Below, piece after piece: positions 36,200-51,100 of a DNA stretch of 64,000 nucleotides (position 1 is the first letter of the stretch; each line of letters opens with the position of its first letter). Origin of the DNA: Malurus cyaneus samueli (taxonomy: Eukaryota; Chordata; Aves; Passeriformes; Maluridae). The position numbers and the translations under genes are program-made. Under the pieces are notes generated by a model, which saw nothing but the letters and a program-made list of their open reading frames with translations, searched no databases and had not been told where the DNA came from. The stretch lies in NCBI GenBank assembly GCA_009741485.1, contig CM019236.1, positions 32,433,772-32,497,771 of the forward strand, in the 5' to 3' direction.

Positions 36200-39100
36200 G
36201 TAATTTTTTTAAAGCATTAAAACAAATCAAGTTGTGTATGGAAATGTTTGTTCCAACAGTGCTGCCTACCTGCCTATCTGTTTTTTTCTTCAAAGTTAGA
36301 AAACCAGAGAAACAGGGTATTCTTAAATTGCAATCAAATCCTAATTGCCCTCTCTGTGTAATCCGAACATAGGATATAATTGTTCATTGCTATGAAGTTC
36401 TTCAGGAAAATCAGAAACTTTCCCTGACTGGAAAGGGGGCCAGGTGGTTTTTAGTGACAGCTGATCTCAGGAGAAGTCAGGAATTACCAGATGCCATGTG
36501 GTGTGGGGCTGAAATATTTTGCATTACTTCGCAGAACTGATCTGTTTTGTTCCTTTATGATGAAAACTGTTTAGCTACTGCAGTCTTGCCTGTCATCAAA
36601 GAATAACTGTATGTAGTTCAACTCAGCCCCCTTTATTTTCTGATCCATGCATTGGCTCCTTGTCATTTCACCTGAAATTCTCATGCACAGAAGGTGTTTA
36701 TCAAAGTATGTTTAATGGACAGGAAAGAATAATAGGATTAATAGCCTCTGGTTAAAAATATACCTTCTTTTCTATGGCTGTTTCTCATTTCAGTATTAAA
36801 AATGTTCTTCCTCAGCTGTAAGTTCATTTCTAACTTCATTGTTTTCTCCCTCATCCTGTTTTGAGTTTAGGATTAAATATATACCCATTTGTTTTGTGAA
36901 GTAAATTGATGGGAATGCAGTCTGTGCAACCTGATGCCTCTCTTGCTTCTTCATTTCAGTTCAATTCACCTTGGTTTAACAATAATTAGGTTTGAAAGAG
37001 AGATGCAGGAGTCCACTTGTCATCAGCCTGGCATTTAGGAGAGCGAGCCATGTCCCTGAAAGCTGGAGTTCATCTAAAGCCTCACACTGTAGATGAGTTT
37101 GTCATTACTAGCCTTGATAAGTAGGTCTCAGTAACTTTGAAGCAGTTTTTTCTTCAGTGTAGAATGTCCCCATGGTACAGCGTTGTACTGCTTAAATGTC
37201 TTGGCTCATCACTACAGCTGCACATCATTAAGGTCTGCTGATGTGCTGTGGTTGATTTTGTCCTGCACTTTGTTTTCATAGTTTCCACTTGTATTCCATG
37301 ACCTTTGGAAAGCATTCTGTGATCTTCAAACTATAACCAGGTTAGGATTCAACTTCATGAGAGAGGTCTTCTCTTTCTGGGACCAACCAAGACATCTGCT
37401 CTGCAGACTGTGTAATCTACATGTGATCAGAAAAGTGAGAAACTTGAGCATAGATTTGTAGGTCATAAAGTTTTACTGGCTAATCAAGTTCTAGATACAG
37501 GGGTCTAATCCGCATTTTGAATTTGCTATATAGCTAATTCACTGCAAAAGCCAGGTTTCTATTGATAAGCCCCTTTTCCTGTGTAATAGAAGTGTCATAA
37601 GGAGGTAGGTGTGAATTAACTTCTGAAGGTCCTTATAAACAGGAAAAAGAAAAAGATAATGTAGGCTGTCCTTGGTAAGTATAGTAAAAGGGATCTGATG
37701 TGCCTGGGAAATGCACTGTTCCACTTGCGATGGGATAGCTGCAGACAAACAGAGATAAAGGTCTGATTTGGTCCCATTTTCTCATTTCCTCATGATTAAT
37801 ATTTCTGAATAATAACCTGTCTTTTAAGTCAAATATGTTAGAGTATGTATCTTCACTTGTGAAAAGCATAGTCCTTGTAGTCTAGAAATGTTTAAAGTGC
37901 CATCTTTCCAAGAAATGTGAGCTCTTATTTCAGTTTGTCATGACAGGTTAGCTATTGGTACCTGAATGAGGTGGAAATAAATCTTGAAAGGAGAAGGAAC
38001 ATGGAAACATTGAAAAGAATCTGTTCCTGTCTTTCTATACACTAACAAAAGAGAAATGCAAATTTTTATTTTTATTCCTTGCTAGCCTATTTTAATTTTT
38101 CTAAACATAATGATCTGTCCTTCAGAGACTAGTAGACGCAGGCACTGTTCTGGGCACATTGATAGTCTGAAACTTTTTTGTGCTATTACTGTGAAAACAT
38201 TGATAGTCTGAAATGTTTTTATACTATGACTCCGAAAACATGTCCTTCTGTCTTTCACAGAAGGGTTTTCTGTATAGCGCTTATCAATAATTATGAAACA
38301 AGACAGAGTACGTCATTGGAGATGAATCAGAAAGCAAAAGCCTGGGTTTAAACAACTTGACACCTTTGAGGGTATTTCAGTGCACATTTAGATTTTGAAA
38401 GGCAGTTTGACAAGATTTCTATTAAAATACAATGAAGAGCTTAGTTTTCACCTCCAAAGAATAAACCTGAATGGTTTTGAGGAACTGAAGTTTGGTTTTT
38501 TTTTAGACATTACTCTTTAAAACTTGTGAATGATTTCTGCTGCAGCATGGCTTAATGAGAAGTAATGTTTATGTCAAATGCAATGTTTAAAGTAAATGGA
38601 ACATTTCTGGCAAGAGCTGTGATAAGGGGATAGGCAAACTGCTTAAGGCAGAACTTGCGATAGAAAAATTTGGGCAGGTTGCTTAGATTTGCTCTGTCCT
38701 GCTTCCTCTCTTGCCTCTGCTTCCCTATATAGTTCAGGAATTAGTAATTACTGTTATTTTTTAAGGACAGGAGGATCTGTGCAGCAGTGAAGCTATAAAT
38801 GTTTACTGAAGTTTTTATATTAAAATATCTGTAATTCCTAATTACCTATGTACCTGTACAAAGAGACCTTTAGACCTATATAGAGCCATATGGAAGTTTA
38901 TTTCTTTTGTGCCTAGCATAACAGTAAAAGTGAGTATAACAACATTATGGAAATTTTTGACCCTAAAGCATATTCCAACTTCCATAGTCATAAGGTTCAT
39001 CAGTATTATAAAGATTTCTTAATGGAGAAATCATGCATGTGTTTTTTATTTCTTCTCAATTATTTTCTTTTTATTTCTCTTTCGTTTAGGCAGTGGGCCA

Positions 39101-42100
39101 TCTGATTGCTGCAATACTGAAAGAAAAAGTTTCTCCAGAGAAGATCAAGCAGGCTTCAGACCAGGTCTGTGGCATTTTTTCATTTCTGTCTCCTCTTTCA
39201 TCCTTATGCACTTACTTTATGTGCTTTTTCTAGGTTTTTCCATTCTCCATGTAATCTTAATACAATTCTAGATGTTAAATAAGGTAGCTATCAGTGTGTG
39301 TCTGGGCATACATGTAGAAACAGTTAAAAGTTGTGGGATCAGAAGAGCAGTTTTACTTCGATTAGAAGACTTAGTGGCAGAAGTCTTAGCTCTGCAGAAT
39401 ACCCATATCTAGCTATGTTCAGATTAAGAGAGTTTAAATTAGTTGTGTTACTGGGAGTGAAGTACTACAGGATGGGACATTGTCTCTTGAGGTGGAAATT
39501 AGTTTACATTGCTATAAAAATTTCATATAGTATGGCATCTCACATACCTGCATCACTGTTACATTTTATATCAGCTATTGTATTTCTTTCGGGAGAGAGC
39601 AGGATCTAAAGGCATACTTTATATTTTAAATGAGTGAAGCTTACTTAAGGTATACAGAGAGGTGTATGAAATGCAGCAATTGCAAGTGTCACAGCAACAT
39701 AAGAAAGGTGTTATTTAGTATTTGCTCCTCTGTTTTATCTTCCAAAAAAAGCTGACAAATCAGAAATGAGGAGAAAATGATCTGTGGATTTTTATTCCAC
39801 AGTCTGGGGACTTCACCCCAACAAAACCTGGAAAGTGCTGAGTTTTGATGAGAGAATATTGGAGGTGTGTAGTTTATCTAATAGAAGCTCTGTCAGAGTC
39901 CTGATCATTATTATGTTCCGAAATTACATTTTGTTTGAGCCCCAAGCTGATACTTTTTCCATAATACTGCTTATATGAAGGTATTAGACTGGAATACAGC
40001 AAGACCTTTTAAATTGCTATGAAGCAGAAGATTATGCTCGTTAGATGTTGCAGACTCCCCTTATATTAAAGAGCTTTTTCAGTGTTCTGTTGTTTTGAAA
40101 CCTTCCTTGTTCTCAATTTGGAAGTCATAAAATCAGTATACTAATCTTTGAATACTAATTTACAATGGAAACAAACAGCAGTTTTGATGGCTGTTGCCAA
40201 ATCTGTTTACTAGCAAATAGAAATTCACATGTTCAATGAAGATGACTAACCTTTTGATAGCCCTCTGTATGCCTTTAGCTGTTCCATGCTACACCTTGCT
40301 GTAGACACAGCTTGTTGTGGCAGTTTCTGAGTCTTTAATTGCCTCCTGGTTTCTGAAATCCAAAAATTGATGATAATCTACCTGTGGATGCCCCATCCCT
40401 GGATGTGTTCAAGGTCAGGTTATATGGAGACCTCGGCAACCTGACAGTGAGTAGCATCCCTGCCCATGGCAGGGAGTTAGAACAGTCTTTAAGGTCACTT
40501 CCAACACAAACCATTACATGATTCTGTCTACACAGGCACAGCTGAAAAATTCATCTGCATTACCTTTTTGTCAGACACAGCAAGTGGTATGCCCTACCAT
40601 GGGCCAGACAGTAGAGGTCAAGAAAGTGGGACTTGTTCCAGCAAAGACTTTTATTAGGAATAGAATCTTTGGAAGTCTTAGGAATAGTATGCCAGCTTCC
40701 TTTTGTGCTAAGGCTTCAGTAATGCTGTTGTTTTTTTTTTATTTAAAAGTGTGTTTGAGTTGAATGAAGATAAATTGTGAAGTGTGAACCTTCTCATTTC
40801 TTGTGTCCCATGATTTTGCCTTCAGACACCTGCTCTGAACCTGCTTTGGGAGAAGTGCTGCAGTGAGAATGTTGCCTTGAGAACAGCCTGCTGTGAAGGC
40901 TTGGTGGCACTTGTTGTGGAGAGGCATGCTGAGCTTGACTATGTTCTTCATGGAGCTCTCAACCTAATTCCCTCAGCAAGGTAGTGCTTGGTTACCTAGT
41001 TTTGTCAGCTGGTCATCAGTCATTGCTTTTCCCTTACACAGAGGGAGGGGTTCTGTGTCAGTATCTTCAGATACACTATGGAGTTAAGGACTGCTGCTGC
41101 CATGCCACTATGCTGAAGGATGTTGCTTTTACCTTTGGTATGTGACAGTGTGATTTTGACATACAAACTCTCAAGAGTGTTCTGTGGCTATAATCTATAT
41201 ATACTATATACTATATATACTATACTGTAGAGTTCAGTATAGTCCTCTGAACTTTGAACTTTGGAACCTCGGAAGCCAGTGAGCTGCCTAGTTTTGTTGG
41301 CCCTGTCATAGAAAGGGGAAATAAAATGGCAGCAACTTCCATTATGTGAGAGTATGTTGTGATTCAACCCCAGGCAGCAGCCAAGCCTTACACAGCTGCT
41401 TGCTCACTGCCCTGCTCACTCTTCCACCAGTAGGATTAGGGAGAGAACCAGAAGGGTAAGAAGTAGGAACTCGTGGGTTGAAATAAACAAGGAAAATTAA
41501 AGCTATGCATACAAGCAAATCAAAACAAGGAACTAATTCAGTGCTTCCCATGGACAGGCAGGTGTTCAGCCATCTCCAGGAGAGCAGGGCCCCATCACAT
41601 GTAATGGTGACTTGGGAAGACAAATGCCGTCAGTCCAAACACCCCGTCTTCTTTTCCTCCACATTATATCCTGAACATGATGTCATATGATCTGGAATAT
41701 CCCTCTGGTCAGTTTGGGTCACCTGTCCTTGCTGTCTCCTCCCAACCTCCCAAGCACCCCCAACTTCCTCCCCAGTGTGGCATCATGAAAAGCAGAAAAG
41801 GCTTTGGTTCTGTGTAACCCGTGCTCAGCAATAACAAAAAACATCTCTGTATTATCAACTCTGTGTTCAGCACATGTCCAAAACACAGCCCCATACCAGC
41901 CACTCTGAAGAAAATGAATTCTACCCCAGCCAAAACCAGCAGAGGGAAATAACTTCCTCATCAAACTGTCAAATAATTGGTTTCTCAGATAAAGTCACCA
42001 TAAGAATGTGTGTTGGGATTAAGGATGTTGCAATTTGTTTCCTTGTCTGCTGAAGAAGAAATCAGTTTACTTAATTCTGAAGATACTTCCTCCTACACAA

Positions 42101-45100
42101 TTCTGCAAATAGAATGCTTACATCTTGCAGTGGTCTTTTGACCTAGACTGCCTGTCCAACATACTGAGAAAATGCAGTTGTGTGGGGAAGAGGCACTGTG
42201 GATAACATTTAGAAACAGGCAGTCAAGTGGTGGTTTGGAAGATATTTCCATTCAAGTTTACCAACCTTAATAAGTTCCCATTTGACAGCTGAGTGGATTT
42301 CTGTACCAAGCTGTGTCATTCCCTTGCTAGTGACTGGTAGATTTATTTTTAGTCAAACCAGCTATTTAGAGTTATGTATATAATACGTAATCTTGGTGGA
42401 CTCAGCATAAAGGTTGTGAGAATTGTGCTATTCAAGACATGTTCTTCACCCCTTCTCACCTTCACATAATCAGTTTTACACTAAGGTTTCTCATATTCAC
42501 TCTAAGTCAAAGGTTAATGTAGGTTTGAGTAAACTAGTGAAATACTTTAAAAAATTTCTCACCTTGTGACTTGCTTGTTTACAGCTATGCTCTTGGTGTG
42601 ATGGTGCCAATTCTATACTGGGTTTACAGTACATGACTACAGTTTCCTAGAAGATGTTTTGTAAATACATTTTTGTAATATGGGTAATCTCTGTAAATCA
42701 CTGTCCTACAAATGACACAATTTCATTAGTTCATTTTGTGGTTAAGGAAGGAGTCTGCATTGTTAGCAAATAAGTAAAAGTATCTGTTCTAACACTATGA
42801 AGACATGAGTCCTGCAGCAAAAGGTGGAGTAAAAGGTTTATTAGCTGCAGCATGCAGACTAGGAAATGTGAAGTTCCTATTCAGCTGAAGGTTGTTACAG
42901 TAACAACAGTTTATAAGGGTGTGAAATACTAGCACAGCTTTGTACTTTAGAAAATTTAAAGTGTAAAATGGGGTATTTCGGATTGAGTTAACCTTAAAGA
43001 CAGAATCAAAATTATGTATTGAGCAGATTATGATCTGCCACATTTCTTCACGATTCTTTTACTAGTTTTAATTTCTTTTTTCATGTGTGAAATCAACACT
43101 TGACTGATTGCTATACTAACTGTTCAAAAATTACCCAGTAACCTTCTAAGTATTTTTGGCTTCTTTCCCATTGCCACCCCCTCCTCCCCCAAGGTGCTAC
43201 AATTCAAACCACATACACTGTGGATTGCAAAGTATATATTGCCTAACCACAGAAGTCTGTGGGTTTAAAATGTCTGTAGCCACAGGAGCTCATTAAACTG
43301 ACAATTTCAGATTGCCTCTTTTCAGTGCTGATGCTTTTTTTTACCTTGACTTAGAATTCTAGTCTGCAGTTCATCGTCCTCTTCCCTTCCGCATTTTCAT
43401 CTGTGTGGCTTTGCAGTGTTCTGTGCGCAGTGTCTCTACAATAGAGGTTAGCAGCCAGTGGCAGCTAGCAGAAAGGCAATAGCAGCCACTGAGCACTTTC
43501 AGTGCGGAATGTTTAGATGTTTATTTTGTTAGATGTTTATTTTGTTGCCAAAGACTACTCACGTTGTCTTCTCGCTTCTCTTCCTTCTGTGTTCTCACTT
43601 CTCTTCTGTCTGTCACAATGAATTTAGCAGGGGCTAAATGTACCTGCTGGATTATATTTTGTCAGTTATATCAAATTATGCACACTAGAAAAGACATTTT
43701 GTTTTGGCAGAGATGAAGATCTTGTGTTTTTCTGAGTTGACTTGTGTGGTTAACACTACCTGCTCATTATATATATTATTATATTATAACTGGTTCTTAA
43801 GACACAGTATTTCTTTTGATGCCCTGAGAGTTCAGACTTCACGAAAGATTATATTTATGTGCATAAATAGGAAGTGTGTATACCTGTGTATATAGATACA
43901 TGGGTGTTTTCACATGTTTTTGTGATTGGTTTCCAGCATTCTGTGTAGATGACAATGGCCTATGTTCAGTAATGAAGAAGGATAAAAATCAAGTGAAACA
44001 ATTTTTGATCATATTCATTAAGAAACTGTCAGAAGGATTTCTATGTATATATTTTCAGGAGGTTTTTATTACTGAGTATCCATGCCTGTAGGAGGTGGGG
44101 GAAATCCTTGCAATATGACATGCCTTTGTGTTGCATGTGTTCAGGAGGTGAGCACAAAGCCTAGAGTAGCTCTTCGCTCCCCACTGTTTGCTTGGGAAAT
44201 AGGACCAGCAATAAAGGAGTTTCAGAACAGGAAAAGAGGGGGTTCTTACTGAGTGTTTTATGCCTTGTTTTTTTCCTCCTTGCTGCAGTCACTCAATTGA
44301 AGCTGGAAAATATGCTTGGAAATTCCCATTTAACTGTCTTTTTCTAGCAGTGAAGAATCTAAAAGGCTTTTTTCTCTGTCCCATCCAAAAATCTCCTTCC
44401 TCCTCTGTGTTTTAGATTGACTATATTGGGATTTAGAAGACTGCACCACATCTTCCTGTTAGTTTCCCTGCAGCAGAGTTCTGTTGAGCCTCAATGTCTT
44501 CTTGTATTGTCCGATTTCAATATTTTGAAAGCCAGGTGTCAAAACAGCTGGAAGTTTTAAAGATTACAGGCATCTATTATAAGTGGTCAATTTTTGAAAG
44601 AGAGAGAGAAAACAAGCCTGTTCTATCATTTTTTATCTGGGTAAGTGCTTTCCAGCACAAAAGAAAGAATATAGTACTTAGCCTGTATCTGAGCTGTAAA
44701 AGTAAGTATTTAGTGGTGGGGGCATCCCCTGTGGGACTCTCTAGATGTTCCCTAGTGGGCTATACTACCTTATGGAAAAGTGTCTGCAGGTGGTGACAAG
44801 TATGGTAAAGGTTTGACAGTTGCAAGTGCTGTCTGCCCGTATATTCCCATTCTTGTAATACATGGTAGAAAAAAAGTTTTAATTGATGAATTAATTATTC
44901 TCTTTGCTATTTTGCTCATTATGTGAAAAGGAAAGCAAAGACACGTGAATGCACAGTTTGCCCAGAACTGTGTGGGCATATACGAAGAAGTCCTTAAGGA
45001 GAACTCCAGGTCTCAATGTCAATTTTTTTCCTTCTCTTATGTAAGGATCAGTTGATGTAGCTGCATACTTGGCAGTAACTCAGTTCTTTTTGTCAACAGG

Positions 45101-48100
45101 AATGTGCATGGTTTGGTAAAAGCTATTTGCAAGTTAATACAAATTCAAGCTATTCAGCTAGGAAAAGATGGAGATGAGTCTGTTTGGCGTCTGTATGGAA
45201 TCAGGTTAGTTTCATATTATTTTTATTTAGAAACAATAATAACTTGCTGTCTGATTTCCAGGAAAAAAAAGGAAATTAAGTTAATACCAGATTTCAGTCT
45301 TGCTCCTTTTTGTGTGTTTTGCTCTGTTCACAGTGTGCAGGTAATCAAATGCTGGCACAGGTTGCCCAGAGGTTGTGGAATCTCCATCATTGGAGATAGC
45401 AGAACCTGACTGCATGTGATACTGGGTAGCTTTCACTAGCTGACTGCTTGAGCATGTGGGTTGGACTGTATGATCTGAGCAGGTCCCTTCCATCCTAAAT
45501 AATTATATGATTCTGTGATATTTTTTAAATGTTTGCTTGAAAGTTTTGAGGAGTTTTGTAATACAAGGATAAGATTGCCATTATAAGTGTGAAAGGGACA
45601 ATGGCAGTGTGAAGGCTGTATGAGAAAACATGTACTAGGACTTGTCCAAATACTGGATGATGGCTAATAGTCCTTTTAATAAGTATTTTATTTTAAGGTT
45701 ATGAATCACTTCCCTCTCACTCGTTGTTCCTGCTGTATTCTGATTATAAAAGTAAAATTCCTGAATGACTTTGCCGTTAAGGTAATTGACATGTAAAAAT
45801 AAAATACTTAGATGCGTGTAGAGCTACTTATCTAAAGCTTGACATCCAATAGCAGACTTTTGAACAGGACATCATAGTGACTTCATCCAGCTCTTGAGAA
45901 ACCATGAATCAGTACTAACATTAAAAACCTCTATTGTATCTTCTCTAGAGAACATCCCAGCTTGGTAGACGTCATGAATGCTTTTCAAGTTCTTTTTATG
46001 CATTTAGGAGGTATCATTGTAGAAAGCTGTAGTTATAATGGCTTAAGGATATAAAATATATTATTTGAAAGACTGGAATCATGTCTTTAATTAAGTGAAA
46101 TGAAATAGTGAAAAATAGTGAAGCCGGCTTTGGAGTGCTGGATGTAGTTGCTTGCATTCTGAAAGTCCTGCATGCATTTGTTTCTCTGGCTATATCAGAT
46201 CTTTTTACAAAATCCGTCATAGAACTCATATAGTGCTGTTTTAAGTGAAAAGCCAGTAATAAAGATAAAACTCTTTTGGAACCTTTTTTATAAACTCCTG
46301 GTAGAAGAAGCTAAGTTAAAGCAATTTAATTCAAGCTTTGTGTGAAGAAGAGGGTAGTGGGATGCAGCTGGAATAAAGAAATAGCCTCTACTCAGTAGGG
46401 TGAAGAAAGGTTATTACATTCTTTCCCTACTCAATTAGCAAAAGAGAATTTGCTGGTAACATATAATAAAGATGAAATTGGTAATTCATAATGGTATAAA
46501 ATAATGTAATAAAGAACTGAAAATAAGAAGCAGACTTTTATGTAGCCAATATGGGTTTTGTTTTCTCTTTTGATTACAGTTAACTTTAATGAAAGGAGAT
46601 GATTATGTGACATAGGGTCAGGGCCCGGGATTTTGAAATCTGACTTCTGGTTTTTAGTGTATGGAACAACTTATCTATTCGTTGTTATGAACAATTTTTG
46701 TAGTTGTGCTTTAACAGGTGCCATTAAGACTTGATTTTTTTTTTTTGTAAGTAGCTCACCAATAGTAATCTCCCATTACAGTGTTCATATATTATGCTGT
46801 CAGCTGCGCAAAAGTATTCCATATGGAAATCATCAATGAAGAATCAAAAAGCAACAATATGTTCTCAAGTGGTTTGCTATTGTCACCACTACTACAGGGT
46901 AATAAATAAATGTGGTTTAGGCCACTGTTAATTCTGGACAATAGAATTAGTTTTATAATACAACTTCTTGTGATGATGTAGTAGCATGATCAGTTCTTGA
47001 AAAGAAATGGAAGAAAATTAATGTCTTGCAGATTAGTGCATTTTATTATGCTATGTTTTTCTGGGACAGAGTTGGCTTTCTCTGTAGCAGCCATCTGCAG
47101 CCAGGACAGTGTTGGTAACACACCAGTGTTTTGGCCACTGCTGAGCAGTGCTATCCTACCATCCCTCAAAAGGCCAGGAAGGTATGGGTGGTCAAGACTT
47201 TGGGAGGGGACAAAACCAGGATACCTTACCCAGTCAAATCAAAGGGATTTTTCATACCATATGACCTTGTGCTTAGGGATAAAAGCTAAGCGGAAGGAGC
47301 CAGGAATGCATCCATTATTAAGATGTTTGTCTTCCAAAGCAACTGCTACACACACTGAAACCCTACTGCACAGGAAGTGGCTGTACATAGCCTGCTGATG
47401 GAAAGTTTTAAATTTTTTAAATTTTCCTTTGCTTTCCTGTCCTGCATTTGCTTTTCTTTAGTAAACTGCCTTTATCTTGACTCAGGGAGATCTCCAGCAT
47501 TCTCAGTGCAAGTGGGTGATAATACACATGTACAGAAAATTGGATATAATTTTTTTCTGAAAGCTATTAGCCTTTTTTTTATGAACTGGTATTTTATGTT
47601 GTTCATAATGATTCATCATGCCTGGTTTTACTGTTTTAAAGTTCTGGAGACCTGCCAGTTTTCTGAATTCAAGATTCAGAGGAGGTAGCAAAATGCTTTA
47701 AAAATACATATTTGATGAAGTGTTGTTCCAGCTTTCTAAAAGGAAAGGATCACAGCTGCATACACAGAAAAGTGTGTGGACTGCAGACATTGTTTGCTTA
47801 TACAAAAAAAAAGGAGTCTGATACTGAATTTGTCCTTTAAATCAGATTGGGATTCTCTTCTGTTCAGAGATGTAACAAAAATCTGAGATCACCCAAAAGT
47901 TAAAAATAATTTATATTTTATTGTTACCCCTCACTAAGATTTTTCTCTTTCCCTGGACATTTCCATATTATGAGTGGTGAATGTTGGTGGTTGTGTTTTG
48001 CTTTATCCCGAGCCCATTAGCCACCCTAGTGATTTAGGGTAGTAGCATTATAATGTGATTTAAAGATGCATATTTTACAGTGCTGTTCTAGCAATTGGAT

Positions 48101-51100
48101 GGCATTGGCAATAATTTGCATCTACACACCTAATTTTTCTTTCTGCTAATAGCATTATCAAATTGAACTTCTCTGGTTTGCGTATTTCTGTGTTTCATTA
48201 TTAGTGACTGTTCACTGTGAAGCTGTGAAGCTTAGACGACTTCTTTCATCATCCAGTTCAGTGCAGTTATACTAATTTCAGAACACACAAAATCTGGCAT
48301 AAAAGGTTTACTTTTTTTTTTCTTGGGAAGTAAGCCATTTTAATTTTAGACTTGATGCATCATGTACTTACTTTAGGAAGGCTCCACTGGCTGTGGTGTC
48401 ATAGCACCATTTAAATGATGATTGGAGACAAATTCGCTTGATTAGGAAAGGCAGTTAATTTTTAAAATTTAACAAAGGTATGAAGTAAGAAGTTGCTATA
48501 ACCCTATATGTTTTTACAAGGACTATGTACTTTCAAGGTGCTGGCATTGCATATATATAGTATTTCTAGCTTGCTGTCTGATAAGAATCCACTCTATGAT
48601 CTTGCTGGATTCAGGTGCTAGACAAGAAACAAGTTTTTCACCTCTTGCATGCTGTCTTCTTTGGATGTAACCAAAGTAACATTACTGTAATTACTGTAAC
48701 CAGCAGTAACCTTACTTTCCTATTCTTTGTGCACAGATTTTAAAAGATACTAAGTTTAGTAAAATACTTACAGAATCTAGGAAGGTGAATATATTAAGAA
48801 CATGTATGTAAGTTGACAAATTTTTGAGAAATATATGTGAGGAGTGACAAGCTTCCAACCCCAAATCTGAGGACCAGACCTGTAATATGCGTGGTTTGTG
48901 TTCTTAGTAGATAGCATCTGTGTTCTGAACATGTTTCAAGTAGTCTGTTGCATCAGCCTGCTTTCTGAAAGAACTTTTGTCTTCAGATTATTTATTTGCC
49001 TTAAAAGAAACACATATTTTCTTCTGATATCTTCAGAAGAAAAATTATTTGACGAGCAGAGGGGGAACCAGTCCAAAAAAACAAAAAGAAAAGCTTGTGT
49101 TTTTAGCTCTGTTGCAACCGCATAGCAAAGAAAACTAGAGCCATTAGGAGTGTAAATACTCTGTAGACAGGTTTCATATGTTGATGGGCCTGTCATTCTG
49201 GCTGTGTAACTCTGATTATCCTCACAACTAGTCATTTGCCCAGGACTCAAAAAATGTTAACGGTGAGAATGAAAAAAACCACAATGAAGAGCACCTCTTT
49301 TAGTATAAGGGTATGTCTGCTAGATCACGGGGTTTTTTTCATAAATAGTGTCTTGTTAGGCACAATGTAACTTTAAACTTTCCTGATTATAGCAGGTAAG
49401 TATTACCTCTTTAGCTCAGTTAAGGGAAACCTTAATGTAACATCACATTATGCATTTCAAATCTGCCATGTAATGGGAAAAATTAGATATTTATTCTTTT
49501 ATGGGCTCTTGCAGATCTCTTTCACTTCACCTGGGGCTGGGTAGGCTCAGTGCTGCTTGAGATGAAGCCCCTGTTGTATCACAGTGTTATTGTATATGAA
49601 TGTGTCTCAGTGAATGTTGTCTTCCCTAATAAAAAGACTTGAAAATCCAGGCTTTTTGCTCCTCAGAAATTTTTTAAGCAACAATAATAAATAAAATACC
49701 ATTATAAATCCTTCCTAAAAGACGTATCATACTGTGTCACTATGCACTATGTAGTTTCTGAATCTGAGGCAATGTCTCTTGAGATATACCACTTCAGTGA
49801 GTGGCTCTCTAATCATCTACTGCTGTGTAGCTAGCTCCCTGAAGCTCTCTCTGGTGTGTAGCACAGATTTGTGGAAAGATAGCTAACCAAACTGAAAGTG
49901 CTGGTTTTACAGCGGATTGATGCTGCCTTTCTCTGTTTGCCTTTCCACTTGTATGTATAGCATAGAATGGTTTGAGTTGGAAAGGTCTCTAAAGATTATC
50001 CAGTTGCAGATCCCCTGTTCCCAGACAGAGACACCTTTCACTGGATCATGTTGCTCAAAGACCCATCCAATCTGTCCTTGACCTCCAGGGATGGGGCATA
50101 CAGAACTCAGGGCAGTAAGTTACTCTAGTTAAATGAGTTTGGTTTTGTTTCTGACAGAACAAATTATGTACTTCAGGCTTCTCTCCTTCATTCATTTTCC
50201 TCCTTCTGCTACTGCACAAGGGCAATCACTGTTTAAAGCAAGCATTGCACTTCTAGTTGGTGTGGATGGCCTTCAGGCACTGACTTTGGAGGTGGGGAAG
50301 GTGTTTGCAATAGATTCTTCTGAGAACAGGTGATTACTCAGCCTCAATGACCTTCACAAATGTCAGAAGTCTGGCAGGAAAGTGAAAGTCTCCATGTGGT
50401 ACGGCCAGCCTTTTTCCTTTCATGCTTCTTTAACCGTGTGACCCAAAAAAAAAAAAGACAAAAGATGTGGGGGCGGATTTAGAGTACTAAGTGGGATGAT
50501 GGTCTTCTCAGTCAGTCTCGGATCCTGAAGACTTGGACCTGGGCTTGGAAGACTGGACTGATAATGTGTGACAAATGGTTCCAGTTTTTTAGTGGGTGTT
50601 ACTTGGAGCTCAATTCTACAGCCAGTGACTCAAGTGACACTTTCGATCAGTGAACCTTAGAAATTTAGATAATAATTTAAAAAAAAGACACCAAATAATT
50701 TCAAATAGAGAGATTTTATTTTAATCTTGTTTTGGAATTTTTGAGAAAGTACCGTCTTTTGACAGTGTAGCAGTCTTAGCAAAGCTGGTAAAAAGAGGAG
50801 GTTGAATTGTCCATTTCTACATCTGCACTTATTTTGAAGGTAGTTGTATTGCATACTTCCTTTCTGTGTTATAGATAAAAATGTGATTTCTTTGTCTTTC
50901 AGGAGCACTCCCCATCCATTAATCACTGTTCTTGAAAACAGACCTGATTGCTGGCCAGTTCTACTGCAGCAGATAACACTATTTTTCCATCAATGTCCTG
51001 AGAGGTAAATGAATGAAAAATTTAAAAACGCCTAGCAGATGTAGATACCTGAATCATATCAGTGTTGCTGTTTTGCTGAAGGCAGCTGCAACAAGCAGTA

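Larger units (their letters stand above)
40981..45099 (+). other. FOCAD: FOCAD intron 4
   Basis: A 4.1-kb intron from gtagtgctt to tgtcaacag. It contains a TA-rich repeat at 41188-41227 and a near-complete solo LTR at 41355-41941. The rest, 41950-45090, shows no element that I recognise. There is only a short tandem of tagatgtttattttgt near 43510-43542. Confidence 0.8.
45205..50902 (+). other. FOCAD: FOCAD intron 5
   Basis: A 5.7-kb intron from gttagttt to gtctttcag. It holds a sense CR1 tail, an LTR fragment and an antisense CR1 tail (listed separately). Other parts (45520-47050, 47500-49950, 50110-50890) show no recognised element or RNA gene. Confidence 0.8.
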
